A stretch of 64,000 nucleotides of DNA from assembly GCF_000377505.1 (NCBI RefSeq), contig NZ_KB898193.1, positions 248,001 through 312,000 of the forward strand. Reading direction: 5' to 3'. This document shows, in pieces, positions 8,568 through 17,664 of the stretch. The stretch's first letter is position 1. The number at the start of each line of letters is the position of its first letter. Source of the stretch: Paenibacillus massiliensis 2301065 = DSM 16942. Its GTDB lineage: Bacteria > Bacillota > Bacilli > Paenibacillales > Paenibacillaceae. A program made the translations under genes and the position numbers. Under the pieces are notes generated by a model. That model saw nothing but the letters and a program-made list of their open reading frames with translations. It had not been told where the DNA came from and did not search any database.

Positions 8568-8749
8568 GTTCACGGCTCACTTTACTATAGAATTCTGTAC
8601 CTCAAGCTAAGATGCCCTGCAATCAGACAAGATTCAATACACGCAATCATCTCGTGACTCACTGCTAACCTTGCAGCTGACTGCAAACTCAAGCTACATC
8701 ATACAATATTATGAGCTTGTCCTCAATGCCTGCCTCGTTCCTCGCTTGG

Positions 8750-9430
8750 TTAATTCAGGGTTTTATTCTCGTGATGGGCCTCTCCTTGGCTCAACTCCTT
8801 GAATAAATCAGATTTCACGGAGGAGGCTGGAGCCTGTTCCGACTTTAGCTGCTGCTGCTGTGACTGTCCTTGTTGCTGTGACTGTGCTTCTGACTGTGTT
8901 TGCAACTGTCCCTGCTGATTGCTTCCCCAGTATTGCTCCATTAGAGCCTTGACTTGTCCAAACGTTACAGGCTGCGCTTCAGGCATATATTCGTAGCCGA
9001 TTAGACCATTGGTCTCCACCGTCAGCGTCTTTATATCCTCAAAACGAGCAATTCCTGTCTGCCGTAGTTTCATCTCCAGCTGGTCCACTGTCATCCGTAG
9101 CTTCTTTAGTTCATGCTCCTGCAGCCGTCCCTCACGAATGACGGTCACCGCGCGGCCGCGCATCAAATTCTCGAACCAACTCCATTTCAGCTCCAAATAT
9201 TCCATCAGCAGCAAAATAGTAATGAATGTAACCGCTGCTACCAGAGCCAACCAGATGCTCTTATCTGCAATCGGCTGTACGATGACGGTACCAATGGAGA
9301 TCATGATGACTGTAGTGGGAATAGTCATTTGCGAGATGGATTTACGGCCCGCGATTCTTAACAGCACCATAGCTCCTATAATGACAACGCATGACTTCCA
9401 GAATTCTTCCCATACTTCATAGTAATTCAC
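8750..9430 (-). CDS. DUF421 (YetF/YcaP-like) membrane protein
   Basis: About 226 residues. Three membrane segments fall in the first 80 residues (CVVIIGAMVLLRIAGRKSIS, then TTVIMISIGTVIVQP and a third). A cytosolic DUF421 domain follows, with LMRGRAVTVIREGRL and ELKKLRMTVDQLEMKLRQTG. The C-terminus is a Gln/Ser-rich low-complexity tail. A GTG at 9430 has GAGGTG six bases upstream; an ATG at 9454 in frame is an alternative start. Biochemical role unknown; in Bacilli such genes are often forespore- or stress-linked. It appears to be a single gene. Confidence 0.8.
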   Translation of the reverse strand: MNYYEVWEEFWKSCVVIIGAMVLLRIAGRKSISQMTIPTTVIMISIGTVIVQPIADKSIWLALVAAVTFITILLLMEYLELKWSWFENLMRGRAVTVIREGRLQEHELKKLRMTVDQLEMKLRQTGIARFEDIKTLTVETNGLIGYEYMPEAQPVTFGQVKALMEQYWGSNQQGQLQTQSEAQSQQQGQSQQQQLKSEQAPASSVKSDLFKELSQGEAHHENKTLN

Positions 9431-9615
9431 CTTGAACACCTCTATTCTCATCACTTCATACTTCGCTATTTTTCTAAGCCATCAGGATGTGTGTACAACA
9501 ACGCTTATAATTCATTGTGAGTTAAAGCAACTAAAAAGATTCATTTGTATGTACTTTAAAAGGCTAGTGTTCGATTCCCTTCCCTTTGAAGCAACAATTC
9601 ACATGGAATAAATAT

Positions 9616-9650
9616 TAGAAAAGAACAGGCGGATCTTAGCCACCTGCTCT
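9616..9650 (-). terminator. Rho-independent terminator after the DUF3231 gene
   Basis: An 11-position stem (9622-9632 with 9640-9650, two G-U pairs on the RNA) is followed on the minus strand by TTTTCTAATATT. Confidence 0.75.
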
Positions 9651-9690
9651 TCGCCATGCAAGGTATATCCCGTTAGTTCTACAGTTAGAG

Positions 9691-10209
9691 TTAGACTTCC
9701 ACAGCTTCACGTCTCTTCATCTGAAGTGGAGGAGGAATGAGCCAGCCTTTTTCTTTCGTTAATTGAAGAATGCGCACACCCAATGCGGCCTTCGTCACAT
9801 GGTATTTGGCATATAATGCCCCTATGTCCTCTCTAATGCATTGACCCATCATGGAGCTACATGCTACCAGGCTTGCCCCTGTGTCTACGGCGATCTTGGC
9901 TGCAATCTCTGGGTCTGTAAATCGAGCTCCTGCAGGGATATCCTCTAATTTAACAGCAGGTCTCTCTGGCAGAGCCGGGGATGAGGCAATTCCGTTATCC
10001 GTCAACAGCGTGTCACACTCTTTAATCTCCAGCTTGGCTTGGTCGATCAGAGCCTCTAACGTCTTTCTCAGATCCTTATCGCCTGCATGATTCAGGTACG
10101 CCTGGTAACAAGAGAGTGCTCCTTTGGCCATCATGGATGTCTGCCATACTCCATAGACTTCTCCGTAATGCATTGGTTCATCTTTAGGGTTGCCACTTAA
10201 TATTCCCAT
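9691..10209 (-). CDS. DUF3231 family protein
   Basis: About 172 residues, predicted all-helical and soluble. It resembles the DUF3231 family found widely in Bacillus and Paenibacillus, here as a single half-unit (many members are tandem duplications of about 330 residues). Recognisable stretches are MHYGEVYGVWQTSMMAKGAL, LEALIDQAKLEIKECDTLL and LIPPPL near the end. The ATG at 10209 has AAGGAGTG at suitable distance. Function is unknown; a ferritin-like four-helix fold has been suggested for the family by analogy. Monocistronic, with its own terminator. Confidence 0.72.
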   Translation of the reverse strand: MGILSGNPKDEPMHYGEVYGVWQTSMMAKGALSCYQAYLNHAGDKDLRKTLEALIDQAKLEIKECDTLLTDNGIASSPALPERPAVKLEDIPAGARFTDPEIAAKIAVDTGASLVACSSMMGQCIREDIGALYAKYHVTKAALGVRILQLTKEKGWLIPPPLQMKRREAVEV

Positions 10210-10350
10210 ACGTATCACTCCTTTATTTTTGGACTCGTTTAGCTTCTCTGCTTGAGTGATGGAATATGCAGATGAGAATACTGGAAAAAGGCCCTTCACT
10301 CCATAATCACTTATGGGAGCAAAAGACCCTACTTTGGTAAACAAAACAAA

Positions 10351-11172
10351 TCAGATCAGCCCAGCTTGCTTGAGGCTATTGATATTGAAATAGTAGCTGT
10401 TCTTATACTTAGTAACGCCAATTCCATTCACCGTTGCCTTGCCACTAGTACCATTAATGATGCTCTCATCGAGGGTAAGACGTGCGAATTCTTTTGTATT
10501 GGCTACAAACGGGCCTGTCTTGACGATCAGATCGTTACCTTCCACGATCACATCATAATCATAAGCATCCTCCAGCAACTCGCTGGCAAGCCAGCCTTCA
10601 GAGATTTTAGGTGGGATAGTACTTCCTGGCATAGTCTCGGCAATAATCAGGTTTGAATCATCCGAATCGGTATACTCCTTGATCAGCTTGCCACTTTTGT
10701 CATAAGCTCTGAATACTTTGATCCCGTTGGACGGATAGACACCCGATTCACTCTCCACAAGGACCTGGTTATTCTTATTAAAGTCCTTAATAGCCTGCTC
10801 CTCGGCAATCATGGCATCTGTATTTCGAATTCGACCATCATCAATGGTGTAAATATCTACATCGGAGCTGGAAGCGGAGTTGGAAGCAGAGACAGAAGTC
10901 GCATTCCCGATCTCAACCTGTTTTTTATCAGCATTCCATCTATAGGGTACGCCTGTGAGATCACCGATTTTAGACAACGGGATATACGTTTTTCCATTAT
11001 AGTTCAGGATAGGATTCGTTTGGTCCTTATACAGGGTTCCATTCACAACAACCGGACTGTTGAATTCAGTAAGTATATACTGCTTGACCGCAGCATAGGC
11101 CGAACCACCGAATGATGCCGTTACACCTAGTGCAAAGCCAGACAGTAACAAGGCAAGACTTTTCTTCTTCAC
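10351..11172 (-). CDS. Secreted stalk-domain (copper-amine-oxidase N-terminal-like) protein
   Basis: 273 residues. A clear Sec signal peptide (MKKKSLALLLSGFALGVTAS, cleavage near SAYA) is followed at about residues 40-90 by a stalk domain: VVVNGTLYKDQTNPILNYNG then TYIPLSKIGDLTGVPYRWN. A Ser/Asn-rich linker follows, and a C-terminal region of unknown fold ends with a second short strand-rich segment. Stalk domains are very common in secreted Paenibacillus proteins and are not enzymes by themselves. Exact function unknown. It follows the DUF3231 gene head-to-tail with a 141-bp gap and probably has its own promoter. Confidence 0.75.
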   Translation of the reverse strand: MKKKSLALLLSGFALGVTASFGGSAYAAVKQYILTEFNSPVVVNGTLYKDQTNPILNYNGKTYIPLSKIGDLTGVPYRWNADKKQVEIGNATSVSASNSASSSDVDIYTIDDGRIRNTDAMIAEEQAIKDFNKNNQVLVESESGVYPSNGIKVFRAYDKSGKLIKEYTDSDDSNLIIAETMPGSTIPPKISEGWLASELLEDAYDYDVIVEGNDLIVKTGPFVANTKEFARLTLDESIINGTSGKATVNGIGVTKYKNSYYFNINSLKQAGLI

Positions 11173-11374
11173 AACAAAACACTCTCCTTAGCTAGTCAAT
11201 TCCCATGATTGTAAAAAAACTATAAATCTTATATCATCGTATCATTTGTAAATAATTAGGTCTAAACATTAAATTACATTAAACATATAGAAAAATAGCT
11301 CTTCACCTATAACCTAAGAAATTATGATATTTTCATTCTGTCCTGATAGAATCCTCCAATGCATAACCTCACAC

Positions 11375-11412
11375 AAAAAGATGCCATTACCCGGTAAAGG
11401 GCAAGACATCTT
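11375..11412 (-). terminator. Rho-independent terminator
   Basis: Outer stem AAGATG/CATCTT (11378-11383 with 11407-11412) and inner GCCC/GGGT pairing; the minus-strand transcript then reads TTTTTG. It lies downstream of the 202-residue helical protein gene. Confidence 0.6.
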
Positions 11413-11444
11413 AATGTTATTCATTGAATTCATTGGCATCCAAT

Positions 11445-12053
11445 TTACCCCTGAAAGCTTGCAGGGAATTGCTGCACAATTCCTCTCGTCATTACGTCGG
11501 CCATCTCTAGCGCTTGCGGCTCAATCAGATTATTGGTGGCAACATTCTCCTCATATTTCCCCGCAATACGGGCTGCTACCTCTGCTGTGAGTAGACGCAG
11601 ATGCTCATACATCATATGCCTCCACTCCTCCTCAGACCAATAGGGGTTAATTTTGCCTAGAAACGCTGCAATAGCATCTGCATTGGCGTACCACCGCCTC
11701 TGGGCATCTTCTGCCTCCTTGATCTGGTTGGACTTGAGCTTCTGCACTAGCTCTGCGGCAATCGTGAGATGCTCTCGCAGCAAGCGTGCAAATTCCCCTG
11801 CTATGGCTGGACCATAGAGTGGCTTCAGCACAGCTGCAAAATCCTCCGGGTTCCGCAGCAGCCTGGCCGTCGTTGCCTGCTGATCTGGCAGACTGCCCAC
11901 AATGCTATTCACTGTCAAACGTGTCCAATAGATATGCTGCTCCCATAATGCACGAAGCGTTCTGTTCAATTCCACCATGGACGGGGTCCACAGATCATGA
12001 CGGTACACCTGGAAGGAATTCATGTAATGCATGAAAGGCAAGGTAGAATACAT
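11445..12053 (-). CDS. Conserved hypothetical helical protein
   Basis: About 202 residues, predicted mainly alpha-helical with no membrane segment or signal peptide. Notable motif LWEQHIYWTRLTVNSIVGSL with paired conserved-looking His and Trp residues, followed by LRNPEDFAAVLKPLYG and a second LLREHLTIAAELV segment. This pattern resembles a Bacillus family often mislabelled acetylglutamate kinase in databases; the kinase fold is not apparent here. ATG 12053 is chosen because AAGGAG sits nine bases upstream. Function not known. Downstream of the chemoreceptor gene on the same strand? No: it is transcribed after it, 89 bp past the chemoreceptor's stop side is the receptor itself, so the two are adjacent but may be separate units. 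Confidence 0.6.
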   Translation of the reverse strand: MYSTLPFMHYMNSFQVYRHDLWTPSMVELNRTLRALWEQHIYWTRLTVNSIVGSLPDQQATTARLLRNPEDFAAVLKPLYGPAIAGEFARLLREHLTIAAELVQKLKSNQIKEAEDAQRRWYANADAIAAFLGKINPYWSEEEWRHMMYEHLRLLTAEVAARIAGKYEENVATNNLIEPQALEMADVMTRGIVQQFPASFQG

Positions 12054-12142
12054 GCTGGAGAGCTCCTTTTTTAACACATTATATAGGCGGACTTTCCATA
12101 TTGTGCATGTACCCAGATCAGGCCTAAGGATTGGTTATCCTC

Positions 12143-14116
12143 TTACAGCTTGAAACGCTCTACGACCTGCTGCATGTTCTCTGCCATCCTGGACAAAGTA
12201 TTGGCGGCAGCATGAATATCTTCTATTGAAGCAAGCTGCTGTTCGGAAGCAGCAGTGACTCCCTGGAAGGATTCCATATTGGCTTGAGCGATGTCGGCTA
12301 CCTCCTGTACAGATGCAGATACCTCCTCAGCGCTGGCGGAGATCTGCTGAGTTACAGACGATACATCTTCAAGCTGATCTACGATCTGCTCCGTCGCGGC
12401 CTGGATATCAGCGAACGCTTCCGTTGTCTCTTGAGTCACCTGCAGACCATGCGTGACATCGGAGATCACCTGTCCCTCCATCATATGTGCTACATTGCGA
12501 ATCATATCAATCATTTGGGTTATGACGAGCTGAATCTGGTCGGCAGTCCCCTTGGATTGATCCGCAAGCTTGCTAACCTCATTGGCGACCACAGCAAAGC
12601 CCTTGCCCTGCTCCCCTGCTCTGGCTGCTTCAATGGAAGCATTGAGCGATAACAGGTTCGTCTGCTTCGCTATATCCGCAATGCCCTTACTCATCTCAAT
12701 GACGTCGCTGCTATGCTGGTTCAGTTGCTCGATCATGGAAGCTGACTCTCGAACAGAGGTTTGTATAGCCTCCATCTGTGCCTTCATTTCTGATACCTTC
12801 CCACTTCCTAGCTTAATCGTCTGTACTGTCTTCTCTGTCGATGTAAAAATCGTATTCGAGGTGTCTGCAATGCGCGTAATGCCAGCAGATACCTCCTCCA
12901 TCGCTCTCGCGCTTTCTCTTGAGACATTCGCCTGAACCTCTGCACCGTCTGCCGACTTCACAACAAGCTCGGTTACATGCTCTACTGCCTTGGAATTCTG
13001 CTCTGTCGTTGCATTCATCTCTTCACTGGATGCGACCAGATGCGAGGACGTATTGGCCAGCTCTTGAATGACCCTCTGTAAGGAGATGATCATAGCATTA
13101 TAGTTGGAGGCCAGCTGCCCGACTTCATCCTTGCGCCGCGTATTGATTTGCTCGTTCAGATACCCTTCACTTACCCGCTTCGTAGATACTACCATCTGTT
13201 CGATTGGACGCGTAATCCCGCGAATCACGATGACGAGGATGACCAGCATCACAATGACGGAGACACCAAGCACTATCCACATCGTATACAGAATAGGCTG
13301 TGAAGCCACGCTATACTCATTGATTTTAAGTGCCGTTACAATCTTCAAACCGGTATACTTGTTCGTCATGAAGTTCGTCTGAACCTGTTCACCTGTATCC
13401 AGCGCAAAATCTAGCGTGCCGGAATCGTTCTGCTGAATATAGTCGTATTGACTGCCCTCTACTTGATCCCCGGGGGTCATTGTAGGGTGAGCCATAATTT
13501 TATTGGTCTTGTCCAGAATAAACGCATAGCCCTCTGAGCCGACATGCAGCCCACTGATGATATCATTAATTTTGCCAAAGCTGATCGCGAGCGTTACGCC
13601 CCCTTTGCCATCCGGGAAGGCTCTTGTAATATTCAGATTATAGTTACCTGAAGTCGCCGATATGATGGGGTCAGCTACGGCAGCTTGTGTAGGGTCTACC
13701 ATCATGGTCTTATACCATGAGCGGGTGCGTGGATCATAATCCTGCTGGCCTGGGTCAGGGGACTTCATCCATGCCCCTTGGTCGTTACCGATGACCAGAA
13801 TTTCGATCTCCGGGTGGCTGGTCACGAAATTATCAATGATTCTGCGCGCCTCAGGATCGTTCACATCCAATTGCTCCGAGCTAAGCTGCTGGGCTAGCCC
13901 GTTAACATTCGCTATCTCCATCTCTACAAGCTGATTTAATGCGGCATCCAGAAGCTGCATCTGAGAAACTGCTGACTCATTCAGCTTGACCTGCAGCTGC
14001 GTCTTGGAGCTATTGTATGAGAAGAATCCCACCAACAGGCTTGGGATCAACACGGCTACCATCACAAATGCTGTCAGTTTGACTCTTAACGTATTCCATT
14101 GAAACCTTTTGTTCAT
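12143..14116 (-). CDS. Methyl-accepting chemotaxis protein
   Basis: Transmembrane chemoreceptor of about 657 residues. It has an N-terminal membrane helix (about 13-35) and an extracellular dCache-type sensor (about 40-280, with DPGQQDYDPRTRSWYK and GGVTLAISFGKI). A second membrane helix lies near 285-305, then HAMP (GITRPIEQMVVSTKRVSEG). The long cytoplasmic signalling domain has the conserved hairpin around GEQGKGFAVVANEVSKLADQ. ATG 14116 is favoured over an in-frame GTG at 14128 by spacing to GAGGGTG. The ligand is unknown; dCache sensors often bind amino acids or organic acids. Signals to CheA/CheW at the cell pole. Confidence 0.93.
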   Translation of the reverse strand: MNKRFQWNTLRVKLTAFVMVAVLIPSLLVGFFSYNSSKTQLQVKLNESAVSQMQLLDAALNQLVEMEIANVNGLAQQLSSEQLDVNDPEARRIIDNFVTSHPEIEILVIGNDQGAWMKSPDPGQQDYDPRTRSWYKTMMVDPTQAAVADPIISATSGNYNLNITRAFPDGKGGVTLAISFGKINDIISGLHVGSEGYAFILDKTNKIMAHPTMTPGDQVEGSQYDYIQQNDSGTLDFALDTGEQVQTNFMTNKYTGLKIVTALKINEYSVASQPILYTMWIVLGVSVIVMLVILVIVIRGITRPIEQMVVSTKRVSEGYLNEQINTRRKDEVGQLASNYNAMIISLQRVIQELANTSSHLVASSEEMNATTEQNSKAVEHVTELVVKSADGAEVQANVSRESARAMEEVSAGITRIADTSNTIFTSTEKTVQTIKLGSGKVSEMKAQMEAIQTSVRESASMIEQLNQHSSDVIEMSKGIADIAKQTNLLSLNASIEAARAGEQGKGFAVVANEVSKLADQSKGTADQIQLVITQMIDMIRNVAHMMEGQVISDVTHGLQVTQETTEAFADIQAATEQIVDQLEDVSSVTQQISASAEEVSASVQEVADIAQANMESFQGVTAASEQQLASIEDIHAAANTLSRMAENMQQVVERFKL

Positions 14117-14328
14117 CGGATACTTCACCCTCTTCTATTCTTCAAATTTGCACCATCGTTAGAATCATCGGTTATTCCTGCTGCACTATGAAGAGAGTTT
14201 GCGAAATTTGTCGTTTTTTTTCATTCACTGTCCATCCCAAGCCTCGTATCCCAGATACAGCATGTTGAGCTATAGAAGGCTTCAAGGTAATATAGAATTA
14301 GATATGTAAGAACAGAGAGGATTCAGAC

Positions 14329-15120
14329 ATGCTCATCCAACAGCTGAAGTACGCGGAGAACTTGACTATCCAGGAACAGCATATTGCGGCCTATGTACTG
14401 AGCAATCCGGAGGCTGTTTTTACCTCAACGGCTCAGGAGCTGGCACAGCAGACCTACACGAGCTCTTCGACCATTGTGCGCTTCTGCAAGAAGCTTGGTA
14501 CCAAGGGCTACCCGGATTTCCAGCTTCAACTCGCGCTACAATACCCACATTCGCCGCAGGATATTGCTGTGTATGAGGACGGAATGAATGCGAAGGTGGC
14601 TGACCCGACTATCCTCGCCATGGACAAAGTCCCGTATCTATATCAGCAAGCGGTAGAGCAGACCCGGCGTCTGCTGAGCCACAGTGAGCTCTTGAAAGTA
14701 TATCGCTGGCTACAGGAATGCAGGCGCATTGATATCTACGGAAGTGACTCAAATTATTATCTAGGGCAACAGGCCAGCAGCAAGTGGAATGAACTCGGAA
14801 AATCGTCGATGGCATACAACACCGTTAATGTCCACTACATTCGCCAGCTGAACCAGGAGGCACTCCCCTTGTCGCTCATCATTTCCAAAACCGGAGAAAC
14901 TCCAGCTATGCTCGAAGCTGCCCGACAGTTGAAGCATAGACAAGGTAAGACCGTTGCAATTACCTCCCATGCCAGCTCTACACTGGCAAAGCAATGCGAT
15001 GCCGTACTGCTGCTACCGAATGATCGTGGCGACTTCCGCTTGTCCAAGCCATCCTCCATGATCTCCATCATGTACATTTTTGACCTCCTGTACGTATGTC
15101 TCTTGGACAACGATGAATAA
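14329..15120 (+). CDS. MurR/RpiR family transcriptional regulator
   Basis: 263 residues. The N-terminal RpiR helix-turn-helix spans about residues 1-75 (TAQELAQQTYTSSSTIVRFC then KKLGTKGYPDFQLQL). A C-terminal sugar-isomerase (SIS) domain spans about 110-250 (RRIDIYGSDSNYYLGQQASS, then LPLSLIISKTGETPAMLEAA). Such regulators sense phosphosugars and control sugar or cell-wall recycling genes. A GAGAGGA ribosome binding site precedes ATG. It is convergent with two Gfo/Idh/MocA oxidoreductase genes; regulation of those is possible but not shown by the sequence. Confidence 0.9.
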   Translation: MLIQQLKYAENLTIQEQHIAAYVLSNPEAVFTSTAQELAQQTYTSSSTIVRFCKKLGTKGYPDFQLQLALQYPHSPQDIAVYEDGMNAKVADPTILAMDKVPYLYQQAVEQTRRLLSHSELLKVYRWLQECRRIDIYGSDSNYYLGQQASSKWNELGKSSMAYNTVNVHYIRQLNQEALPLSLIISKTGETPAMLEAARQLKHRQGKTVAITSHASSTLAKQCDAVLLLPNDRGDFRLSKPSSMISIMYIFDLLYVCLLDNDE

Positions 15121-15161
15121 GCCAAGGAGTTGGCAGCTACTGCTGCTTTCCTTGGCTTATT
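15116..15161 (+). terminator. Hairpin overlapping the rpiR-like stop codon, possible terminator
   Basis: A perfect 13-bp stem AATAAGCCAAGGA / TCCTTGGCTTATT starts in the stop codon of the regulator gene. No strong T-tract follows on either strand, so terminator activity is uncertain. It could instead stabilise the 3' end of the message. Confidence 0.45.
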
Positions 15162-15251
15162 GCTCATATTAGAGGAACTGTCCCATCATGACCAGTCACA
15201 GGGAATGGATTGATTGTAATAGTAATTACTATTGAAAAATAGCAGCAGAAC

Positions 15252-16241
15252 TCAAGGCTGGGATTGGTCTGCCTGAAAGACGATTCCGGCATGCTGTCGC
15301 GCCCGATCCAATACCTGCATGACAGAGTAGCTATATTTTAGTAGTTCATAGCATCGTTCCAGGTCCTGACCTGCAATCATATCGTGGAAGGACTTCAGCT
15401 CGTAATAAAGCCGATTAGCTTCTGTCTGGACATTGACCTCCTCGGCCTCATCTCCCAACTTCACCCAGAAGCTCCGGCAACCGTTCGGACCTTCGACCAC
15501 ATGCAAATATCCCTTTTCCCCTTGAATCAAGGCAAAGTTCATACCTGCCGTATCCTTGGACCCTACACATTCCGCGATAAAGTCAGGATACTGCAGCACG
15601 GCCACCCCTGAGGTGTCGATGCCGTTCGCGTGCTTATTCGCAGTGTAGGCTACGCTGTCTGGGCTACCGAACAGATTCATCACAAAATGAATGTTGTAGA
15701 TGTTAATATCCATCAGTGCTCCTCCCGAAAACTCAGGATTAAACACATTCGGTGTCTCTCCTGCCAGCAGTTGATTGTATTTGCGCGAATACTGGCTGTA
15801 ATTACATTGAATGAAGCGAATAGGACCCAGCTTAGGCAAGTATTCTCTTATCTCATGATAATTGGGAAGGTGAATCAGGGATATCGCCTCGAACAGCATC
15901 AGCTTCTTACTCATAGCCAATTCCAGCAATACCTCTGCTTCGCGTGCCGTGGATGTAAATGGCTTCTCACAGATCACATGCTTGCCGTGCTCCAGCGCCC
16001 TCCGTGCATATTCATAATGCAGGCTGTTGGGAGAAGCAATGTACACGACCTCCACAGCCGGGTCTGTTAGCAGCCCCTCTAGATCCGTATAGATTGTGGC
16101 GACACCATACTTTTGAGCCAAGGGCTCCGCTGTCTCGTGCTTTCTTGAATACATCGCCGTGCAGCTCACCTGCTCCAATTGACTTGCTGCTGACAAAAAG
16201 CCATCTACAATTGACCCTGTGCCAATAGTTCCAATTCTCAT
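15252..16241 (-). CDS. Gfo/Idh/MocA family oxidoreductase
   Basis: NAD(P)-dependent sugar-type dehydrogenase of 329 residues. N-terminal Rossmann fold with GTIGTGSIVDGFL dinucleotide motif, then the family signature YIASPNSLHYEYARRALEHG and catalytic-site EKPFTSTAREAE. The C-terminal alpha/beta domain includes GGALMDINIYNIHFVMNLFG. The substrate cannot be told from sequence; inositol- or hexose-type alcohols are typical. It lies downstream of a second, different member of the same superfamily on the same strand, separated by a 9-bp tandem repeat region, so co-transcription is possible. Confidence 0.9.
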   Translation of the reverse strand: MRIGTIGTGSIVDGFLSAASQLEQVSCTAMYSRKHETAEPLAQKYGVATIYTDLEGLLTDPAVEVVYIASPNSLHYEYARRALEHGKHVICEKPFTSTAREAEVLLELAMSKKLMLFEAISLIHLPNYHEIREYLPKLGPIRFIQCNYSQYSRKYNQLLAGETPNVFNPEFSGGALMDINIYNIHFVMNLFGSPDSVAYTANKHANGIDTSGVAVLQYPDFIAECVGSKDTAGMNFALIQGEKGYLHVVEGPNGCRSFWVKLGDEAEEVNVQTEANRLYYELKSFHDMIAGQDLERCYELLKYSYSVMQVLDRARQHAGIVFQADQSQP

Positions 16242-16389
16242 ACCTTATCCCCCAATTCGTAAGTGATCCCCTCACTATGACTCATTAATACGTTGTTATA
16301 TGACATATTTTATTATTGTTACTTCTGAAAACCAGGCCATATTTGCCCTCGCAGTAATAAAGCCATTTTGGAATACCGGGTATCAACCT

Positions 16390-16470
16390 AACTTGCAGAA
16401 CTTGCAGAACTTGCAGAACTTGCAGAACTTGCAGAACTTGCAGAACTTGCAGAACTTGCAGAACTTGCAG
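16390..16470. repeat. Nine perfect copies of a 9-bp tandem repeat (AACTTGCAG)
   Basis: AACTTGCAG is repeated nine times head-to-tail without a mismatch. It ends three bases before the stop codon side of the YhhX-like gene (16474). In the direction of that gene it reads CTGCAAGTT repeated directly after the stop. The perfect identity implies recent or continuing slippage, so copy number is likely to vary between strains. The plus-strand reading frame through it (Asn-Leu-Gln repeats) has no ribosome binding site and is not taken as a gene. Confidence 0.95.
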
Positions 16471-16473
16471 AGC

Positions 16474-17484
16474 TTACTGTGTCTGTCGTGCCACTTCCAC
16501 TCCATCCGCTAGCACCTTCAGCACATACAGCACTTCTTCATCCTTCACTGGCTTCTCGGCTCCCTGACGAATCGCTTGCTGTAATCCCTCGTACAGTAGG
16601 CCGTAGTCTGTGACCTCAGAAGGCACGCGCTCGTTATGCTCTATACCGTCCTCGTCCACATAAGACAGCTTGCCCCAATTGTCCTCTGGCTCCTGCTCGA
16701 AGGATACAAGTGTTGGCCCAGTGTGGCCTTTTGCCTGATGACCGCTACTGTACTTCACGAAGCTTCCCTTGTCGCCATGCACCACGAACTTCGGATGATC
16801 GATCTTGACGAGCAAGCTGGATTTGATCGTAGCTTTCATCCGTCCATATCTGAAATCGATATCCACATAGTCGTCCGCCTGCCCCGGAGCCACGAGACTT
16901 CGCACATCATAATCAATACGATCCGCAGGGCCATATAATGAGATTAACTGGTCAATCGTATGAACCGCCAGACCATGCAGGAGCCCAAATCCATGTCTTG
17001 TATAGTTGGGCCAGAAGTAGTCGTAATGGGATTGAATCTCCACGATATTGCCCAGCTTTCCACTCTCCAGCACTTTCTTCAATGTAAGAAAATCTCCATC
17101 ATATCTACGATTCTGGTTAGCCATGGCTATAAGATTGCGGGACCGGGCTAACTCGAAAATCTCCTGTGCTTGCGCTGCATCTGATGCAAATGGCTTCTCC
17201 ACAAGCACATGCTTGTCATGCTCCAAGGCCAATCTGGCATACTCCACATGACTATCCACCTGAGTGCACACTACGATTACGTCAATCTCATCATCCATTA
17301 GAACTTCCGTCAGGTCCGTCGTAAAGCGAATAGCTGGATAATAGCTCTCCCGGTCGGTATCCCCGATCCGGTCCTCTTCTCTGCGAAAGATCGACTTCAC
17401 ACGGATATCCTCACGGCGCTCCACATAAGGAAGATGGTAATTCACTACGGCATTTCCGAATCCGATAAAGGCTATATTCAACAT
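16474..17484 (-). CDS. Gfo/Idh/MocA family oxidoreductase, YhhX-like
   Basis: NAD(P)-dependent oxidoreductase of 336 residues. It resembles E. coli YhhX closely along its length: IAFIGFGNAVVNYHLPYV, VVVCTQVDSHVEYARLALEH, VLVEKPFASDAAQAQEIFEL, NQNRRYDGDFLTL, GLAVHTIDQLISLYGPADRI and HPKFVVHGDKGSFVKY. The ATG at 17484 has AGGAGG seven bases upstream; in-frame codons further up are before this site. The physiological substrate of YhhX-type enzymes is not established. The stop codon directly abuts a nine-copy tandem repeat. Confidence 0.9.
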   Translation of the reverse strand: MLNIAFIGFGNAVVNYHLPYVERREDIRVKSIFRREEDRIGDTDRESYYPAIRFTTDLTEVLMDDEIDVIVVCTQVDSHVEYARLALEHDKHVLVEKPFASDAAQAQEIFELARSRNLIAMANQNRRYDGDFLTLKKVLESGKLGNIVEIQSHYDYFWPNYTRHGFGLLHGLAVHTIDQLISLYGPADRIDYDVRSLVAPGQADDYVDIDFRYGRMKATIKSSLLVKIDHPKFVVHGDKGSFVKYSSGHQAKGHTGPTLVSFEQEPEDNWGKLSYVDEDGIEHNERVPSEVTDYGLLYEGLQQAIRQGAEKPVKDEEVLYVLKVLADGVEVARQTQ

Positions 17485-17664
17485 GCTCATCCCTCCTGTT
17501 TTAGTAGGTATGGCACTCATGATACTATAAACTTTATCGATGCAGAACGGCTTACAGAGGAGTTGGCAGTCCCTTACACGGAAAGGCTCCATCCTTCCGA
17601 ATTCATGAAATTTGATTTCATTACAATGGTCAGCAAGCAGTCTATAGCGAATCTATACAGATAC

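Noticed and set aside
11445..12053. Acetylglutamate kinase
   Set aside because: Database-style label for look-alike proteins; no amino-acid kinase motifs are visible.
16390..16470. CRISPR-like array
   Set aside because: 9-bp units without spacers; a simple tandem repeat, and no cas genes in the window.
16300..16512. Plus-strand open frame encoding Asn-Leu-Gln repeats
   Set aside because: It is created by the 9-bp tandem repeat, has no ribosome binding site and overlaps the end of a real gene.
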